A DNA stretch of 64,000 nt from Streptomyces sp. SCSIO 30461 (GTDB lineage Bacteria; Actinomycetota; Actinomycetes; Streptomycetales; Streptomycetaceae), in assembly GCF_037023745.1 (NCBI RefSeq), contig NZ_CP146101.1, positions 7,624,501 through 7,688,500 of the forward strand. Direction: 5' to 3'. This document shows positions 60,949 to 64,000 of the stretch, one piece after another. How positions within the stretch are numbered: the stretch's first letter is position 1; every line of letters starts with the position of its first letter. The notes under the pieces are model-generated. The model worked only from the letters and a program-made list of their open reading frames with translations, did not search any database and was not told the origin of the DNA. A program made the translations under genes and the position numbers.

Positions 60949-61407
60949 TTACGAAGTGACCTTGGCCGGATTGATCGGCCAGCTCATCCTGATGACACCG
61001 CCGTCGGCGCCGGACGACACCTCGACGTCGTCGACGAGCCCGCTGATCACCGCAAGCCCCATCTGGTCCTCGCCGCCGCCGTCCGACGCCTCGTCGACTC
61101 CCGGAGCGGAAGCGGCACCAGACGCGGTCCCGGCTTCCGCGCCATCCGCACCGGCGACGGGCACCTCGTCGGCGACCTCGATCGAGAAGGTCTTCTCCTC
61201 CTCGGTCAGCAGCACCCGAACGGGGGCGGTCAGGCCGTTGACGCGGTGGAGTCCCACGGCACGGCTGCACGCCTCGCCGACGGCGAGCCTGACCTCGTCC
61301 AGCACGGTCTCGTCGACCCCGGCCCGGCGCGCCACGGCAGCGGCGACCAGACGGGCCGTCCTGACATGCTCGGGCTGAGCGCTGAAGCGCAGTTCGACGG
61401 TGGCCAT
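60949..61407 (-). CDS. GHKL anti-sigma factor/kinase partner of BldG
   Basis: A 152-aa ATP-binding anti-sigma-type protein with the N box in LDEVRLAVGEACSRAVGLH and the G1 box in DQMGLAVISGLVDDVEV. An acidic Gly/Ala-rich insert (about 85-112) separates them. It is the gene always found after bldG in Streptomyces and is expected to bind the anti-anti-sigma factor BldG and possibly phosphorylate it. ATG at 61407 has AAGGGGGA upstream. Separated from bldG by 243 bp containing a hairpin, so it would be reached by partial read-through. Confidence 0.92.
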   Translation of the reverse strand: MATVELRFSAQPEHVRTARLVAAAVARRAGVDETVLDEVRLAVGEACSRAVGLHRVNGLTAPVRVLLTEEEKTFSIEVADEVPVAGADGAEAGTASGAASAPGVDEASDGGGEDQMGLAVISGLVDDVEVSSGADGGVIRMSWPINPAKVTS

Positions 61408-61602
61408 GCGGTCCCCCTTGGGCGTACGAGCGGGCGAGCTTGCTTCCGGGCGCGCCTGTCACGGGCCGGGCACTCGTGCCCGGGCTCAGGGCCCGCATCC
61501 GGGATCCCGGCATTCCCAGGGATCCTCCGGAAGCTTCCGGAGCCCCAGCGGCTTCCCGGGCGGCTCAAAACCTCCCGGAGGGTCGCCGAAGCTCCCCGGA
61601 AG

Positions 61603-61629
61603 CCTCCGGGCCTTGGGGTGGCCCGGAGG
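61603..61629 (-). terminator. Hairpin directly after bldG (partial terminator)
   Basis: CCTCCGGGCC (61603-61612) with GGCCCGGAGG (61620-61629), 7-nt loop, 21 bp after the bldG stop. The rest of 61408-61602 is full of TCCGGA-type short repeats that can also pair. It fits a mix of bldG-only and bldG-plus-ATPase transcripts. Confidence 0.75.
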
Positions 61630-61650
61630 TCTCCGTGTCTTCCGGACGAC

Positions 61651-62004
61651 TCAGTCGGTCGCGGCGACGGCCTCGTCGACCGTCGTGTGGATGGGGAACA
61701 CCTTGGTCAGACCGGTGATCCGGAAGATCTTGAGAATGCGCTCCTGGTTGCAGACCAGGCGCAGCGAGCCTTCGTGCGCACGCACACGCTTGAGACCGCC
61801 CACCAGAACGCCGAGGCCGGTCGAGTCGAGGAAGTCCACACCCTCCATGTCGACAACCAGGTGGTAGCTGCCGTCGTTCACCAACTCGACCAACTGCTCG
61901 CGCAGCTTGGGCGCGGTATACACATCAATCTCGCCACCGACCTCGACGACCGTACGGTCGCCACCAGGGCCGGACACATTGCGAGTCGACAGGGACAGGT
62001 CCAC
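61651..62004 (-). CDS. bldG: Anti-sigma factor antagonist BldG
   Basis: STAS-domain anti-anti-sigma factor needed for aerial growth and antibiotic production, 117 aa. The STAS fold reads [20 protein letters not shown], then [20 protein letters not shown]. Ser61 in D-S-T-G-L-G corresponds to the phosphorylated Ser57 of S. coelicolor BldG. The offset of four comes from an extra S-G-P-G-like insertion near residues 11-15. GTG at 62004 gives the known MDLSLSTR start. Divergent from the helicase gene with 78 bp between starts. Confidence 0.97.
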   Translation of the reverse strand: MDLSLSTRNVSGPGGDRTVVEVGGEIDVYTAPKLREQLVELVNDGSYHLVVDMEGVDFLDSTGLGVLVGGLKRVRAHEGSLRLVCNQERILKIFRITGLTKVFPIHTTVDEAVAATD

Positions 62005-62082
62005 GGATCCTCCAGCACCTTGCTATCGAGCGGTCGCCCTCGGGTCTCCCCGACGGAGCCAGGGGGCGTATCGCCAGCCGCG

Positions 62083-64000
62083 ATGGCATTCAATCACTTA
62101 CCAGCAGCCATGCACGACGCCTTGGGACCATTGTCCGTCACGCCGGTGACACACTCGGTGCCGATGGCCAAGAATCACCGTCCCAGACGACCCGCCGAGA
62201 GCGGGGAGACCCGCCGCCCCTCCCCCGGCACGGTCCTCGACCGGCTCACCACGGGGGCCGGCCGGGCTGCGCGCATCACTCATACGGAGCACTTGCCCCC
62301 CAGGCCGGGCCGTCATGCGGTCTGGCCCCATCGCATCCGTACGGAAGTGATCTCCGCCATCGAGCAGGCCGGCATCGAACATCCCTGGGTCCATCAGGCT
62401 ACCGCCGCCGAACACGCACTGGACGGCGAGTCGGTGGTGATCGCCACCGGTACCGCGTCCGGCAAGTCACTGGCCTATCTCGCCCCGGTGCTCAGCACCC
62501 TGCTCGACGGCTCCGAGGCCCCCAACGGGCGCGGCACCACGGCCCTCTACCTCGCCCCGACCAAAGCCCTGGCCGCCGACCAGCGGCGGGCGGTGCGAGA
62601 ACTGGCCGCCCCGCTCGGCAACCGGGTGCGACCGGCCGTGTACGACGGGGACACACCCGTCGAAGAGCGCGAATGGGTCCGCCAGTACGCGAACTACGTG
62701 CTCACCAACCCGGACATGCTCCATCGCGGGATGCTTCCCTCGCATCCCCGCTGGTCCTCCTTCCTGCGCTCGCTGCGCTATGTGGTCATCGACGAGTGCC
62801 ACACCTACCGGGGCGTCTTCGGCTCCCATGTGGCCCAGGTGCTACGGCGGCTGCGGCGGATATGCGCCAGATACGGCTCGGACCCGGTGTTCCTCCTCGC
62901 CTCCGCCACCGCGGCGGAACCGGCCGCCGCCGCCCGCCGCCTGACCGGTGTGCCCGTCACCGAGGTGTCCGACGACGCCTCACCGCGCGGTGAGCTCGTC
63001 TTCGCTCTCTGGGAGCCTCCGCTCACCGAGCTGCGCGGAGAGAAGGGCGCCCCGGTCCGCCGCACGGCCACCGCTGAGACCGCCGACCTGCTCACCGATC
63101 TGACGGTCCAAGGCGTACGCACGGTCGCGTTCGTACGCTCCCGGCGCGGAGCCGAACTGATCTCCGTCATCGCCCAGGAGCGCCTGGCCGAGGTGGACCG
63201 CTCCCTCGCCCGGAGGGTCGCCGCCTACCGCGGCGGCTACCTGCCGGAGGAGCGCCGTGCCCTGGAGCGCGCACTGCACTCGGGTGAGCTGCTCGGCCTC
63301 GCGGCGACCACGGCCCTGGAACTCGGCGTAGACGTGTCAGGGCTCGACGCGGTCGTGATCGCCGGTTATCCGGGCACCCGGGCCTCGCTCTGGCAACAGG
63401 CGGGGCGGGCGGGCCGCGCGGGGCAGGGCGCCCTCGCCGTGCTGGTCGCCCGCGACGACCCGCTCGACACCTTCCTCGTCCACCACCCGGAAGCGCTCTT
63501 CCGGCAGCCGGTCGAGACGACCGTCCTCGACCCCGACAACCCGTATGTCCTCGCCCCGCACCTGTGCGCAGCCGCCGCGGAGCTTCCACTGACGGAGGAC
63601 GATCTCGCCCTGTTCGGCCCCGCCGCAGCCGGGCTGCTCCCACAGATGGAGGGCTCGGGGCTGCTGCGCAGGCGCGCCTCCGGCTGGTACTGGACCCGGC
63701 GCGAGCGTGCCGCCGACCTCACGGACATCCGGGGTGAGGGCGGGCGCCCGGTGCAGATCGTCGAGGCCACGACCGGCCGGCTGCTCGGAACAGTGGACGA
63801 GTCCGCCTCGCACACGGCCGTCCACGAGGGAGCCGTCCACCTCCATCAGGGCCGTACGTACCTGGTGAAGCGCCTGGACCTGGACGACTCGGCCGCCCTC
63901 GTCGAAGAGGCCGCCCCGCCCTACTCCACCACCGCTCGTGACACCACCTCCATCTCCATCCTGGATACGGACACCGAGGTCCCGTGGGGTCCCGGGCGGT
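62083..64000 (+). CDS. DEAD/DEAH-box helicase (Lhr/Hrq1-like), C-terminus beyond window
   Basis: SF2 helicase, at least 639 residues in the window, gene continues past the end. Walker A-like motif I is ATGTASGKSLAYL, Ia LYLAPTKALAADQ, motif II VIDECHTYRG (DEAH-type D-E-C-H), III LLASATAAEP, V TTALELGVDVSG and VI QQAGRAGRAGQG, all intact. It resembles Hrq1/YprA helicases acting in DNA repair. ATG at 62083 (MAFNHLPA) matches related starts as I recall; later in-frame starts at 62110 and 62164 are possible. No good ribosome site precedes 62083. Divergent from bldG. Confidence 0.9.
   Translation, partial: MAFNHLPAAMHDALGPLSVTPVTHSVPMAKNHRPRRPAESGETRRPSPGTVLDRLTTGAGRAARITHTEHLPPRPGRHAVWPHRIRTEVISAIEQAGIEHPWVHQATAAEHALDGESVVIATGTASGKSLAYLAPVLSTLLDGSEAPNGRGTTALYLAPTKALAADQRRAVRELAAPLGNRVRPAVYDGDTPVEEREWVRQYANYVLTNPDMLHRGMLPSHPRWSSFLRSLRYVVIDECHTYRGVFGSHVAQVLRRLRRICARYGSDPVFLLASATAAEPAAAARRLTGVPVTEVSDDASPRGELVFALWEPPLTELRGEKGAPVRRTATAETADLLTDLTVQGVRTVAFVRSRRGAELISVIAQERLAEVDRSLARRVAAYRGGYLPEERRALERALHSGELLGLAATTALELGVDVSGLDAVVIAGYPGTRASLWQQAGRAGRAGQGALAVLVARDDPLDTFLVHHPEALFRQPVETTVLDPDNPYVLAPHLCAAAAELPLTEDDLALFGPAAAGLLPQMEGSGLLRRRASGWYWTRRERAADLTDIRGEGGRPVQIVEATTGRLLGTVDESASHTAVHEGAVHLHQGRTYLVKRLDLDDSAALVEEAAPPYSTTARDTTSISILDTDTEVPWGPGR

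Overview
The window is high-GC actinobacterial DNA, almost certainly a Streptomyces chromosome. Evidence: strong GC3 bias, GTG/TTG starts, an intact tipA with its MerR-type promoter, bldG with its partner ATPase, a WhiJ-like regulator cluster, a membrane-fused thymidylate kinase and a Lys-rich topoisomerase I. From memory, the gene order on both flanks matches the S. coelicolor chromosome (about SCO3408-SCO3434 on the left, SCO3540-SCO3550 on the right). What lies between (about 19.5-45.6 kb) differs and is accessory.

Left core, 1-19.5 kb: partial D-Ala-D-Ala carboxypeptidase, inorganic pyrophosphatase, ThrE-type exporter, DedA protein, YbjQ protein, tipA, a ClC channel next to glutamate decarboxylase (a likely acid-stress pair), PadR and DinB proteins, an aldehyde dehydrogenase, a WhiJ-like set (XRE regulator, GHKL ATPase, DUF397 protein) sharing a long operator-like repeat, a lipoprotein, a DUF2786 protein, an O-acetyltransferase and a short PolA-type polymerase. 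A 433-bp inverted-repeat-ended element with seven 34-bp tandem repeats sits directly before the acetyltransferase start.

Variable zone, 19.5-30.3 kb: decayed genes (an epimerase tail, a glycosyltransferase tail, a Uma2 gene with a stop and a 24-bp duplication) around a YqeB-like membrane protein. Then comes a complete four-gene Wadjet type II plasmid-defence operon, jetABCD, on the minus strand with overlapping reading frames throughout.

Integrated element, 30.5-45.6 kb: a 15.1-kb actinomycete integrative and conjugative element (AICE) in the 3' half of a tRNA-Thr(CGT) gene, bounded by 44-bp direct repeats. The intact tRNA is at the right end and only its 3' half at the left. Minus-strand genes at the left end are an HTH/FGE-like fusion, a class IV aminotransferase and a GntR repressor with three helically phased palindromic operators. 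The plus-strand genes run from DUF6284 and Spd-like proteins through a TraB/FtsK DNA translocase, a Cys-rich protein, a primase-polymerase and a P-loop replication ATPase to excisionase and integrase. Non-coding signals stand out: a 12-bp-periodic GACAAG array just after traB (candidate transfer locus clt), a cluster of TGCGTCAC iterons after the replication genes (candidate origin), and candidate integrase arm sites at both ends.

Right core, 45.6-64 kb: a secreted TAP-like hydrolase, DNA polymerase III delta', the MFS-thymidylate kinase fusion, topA, a methyltransferase, a lipoprotein, a proton pyrophosphatase, the bldG operon and the start of a DEAD/DEAH helicase. All positions come from reading the sequence. 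Family names rest on motif recognition; no database search was run.
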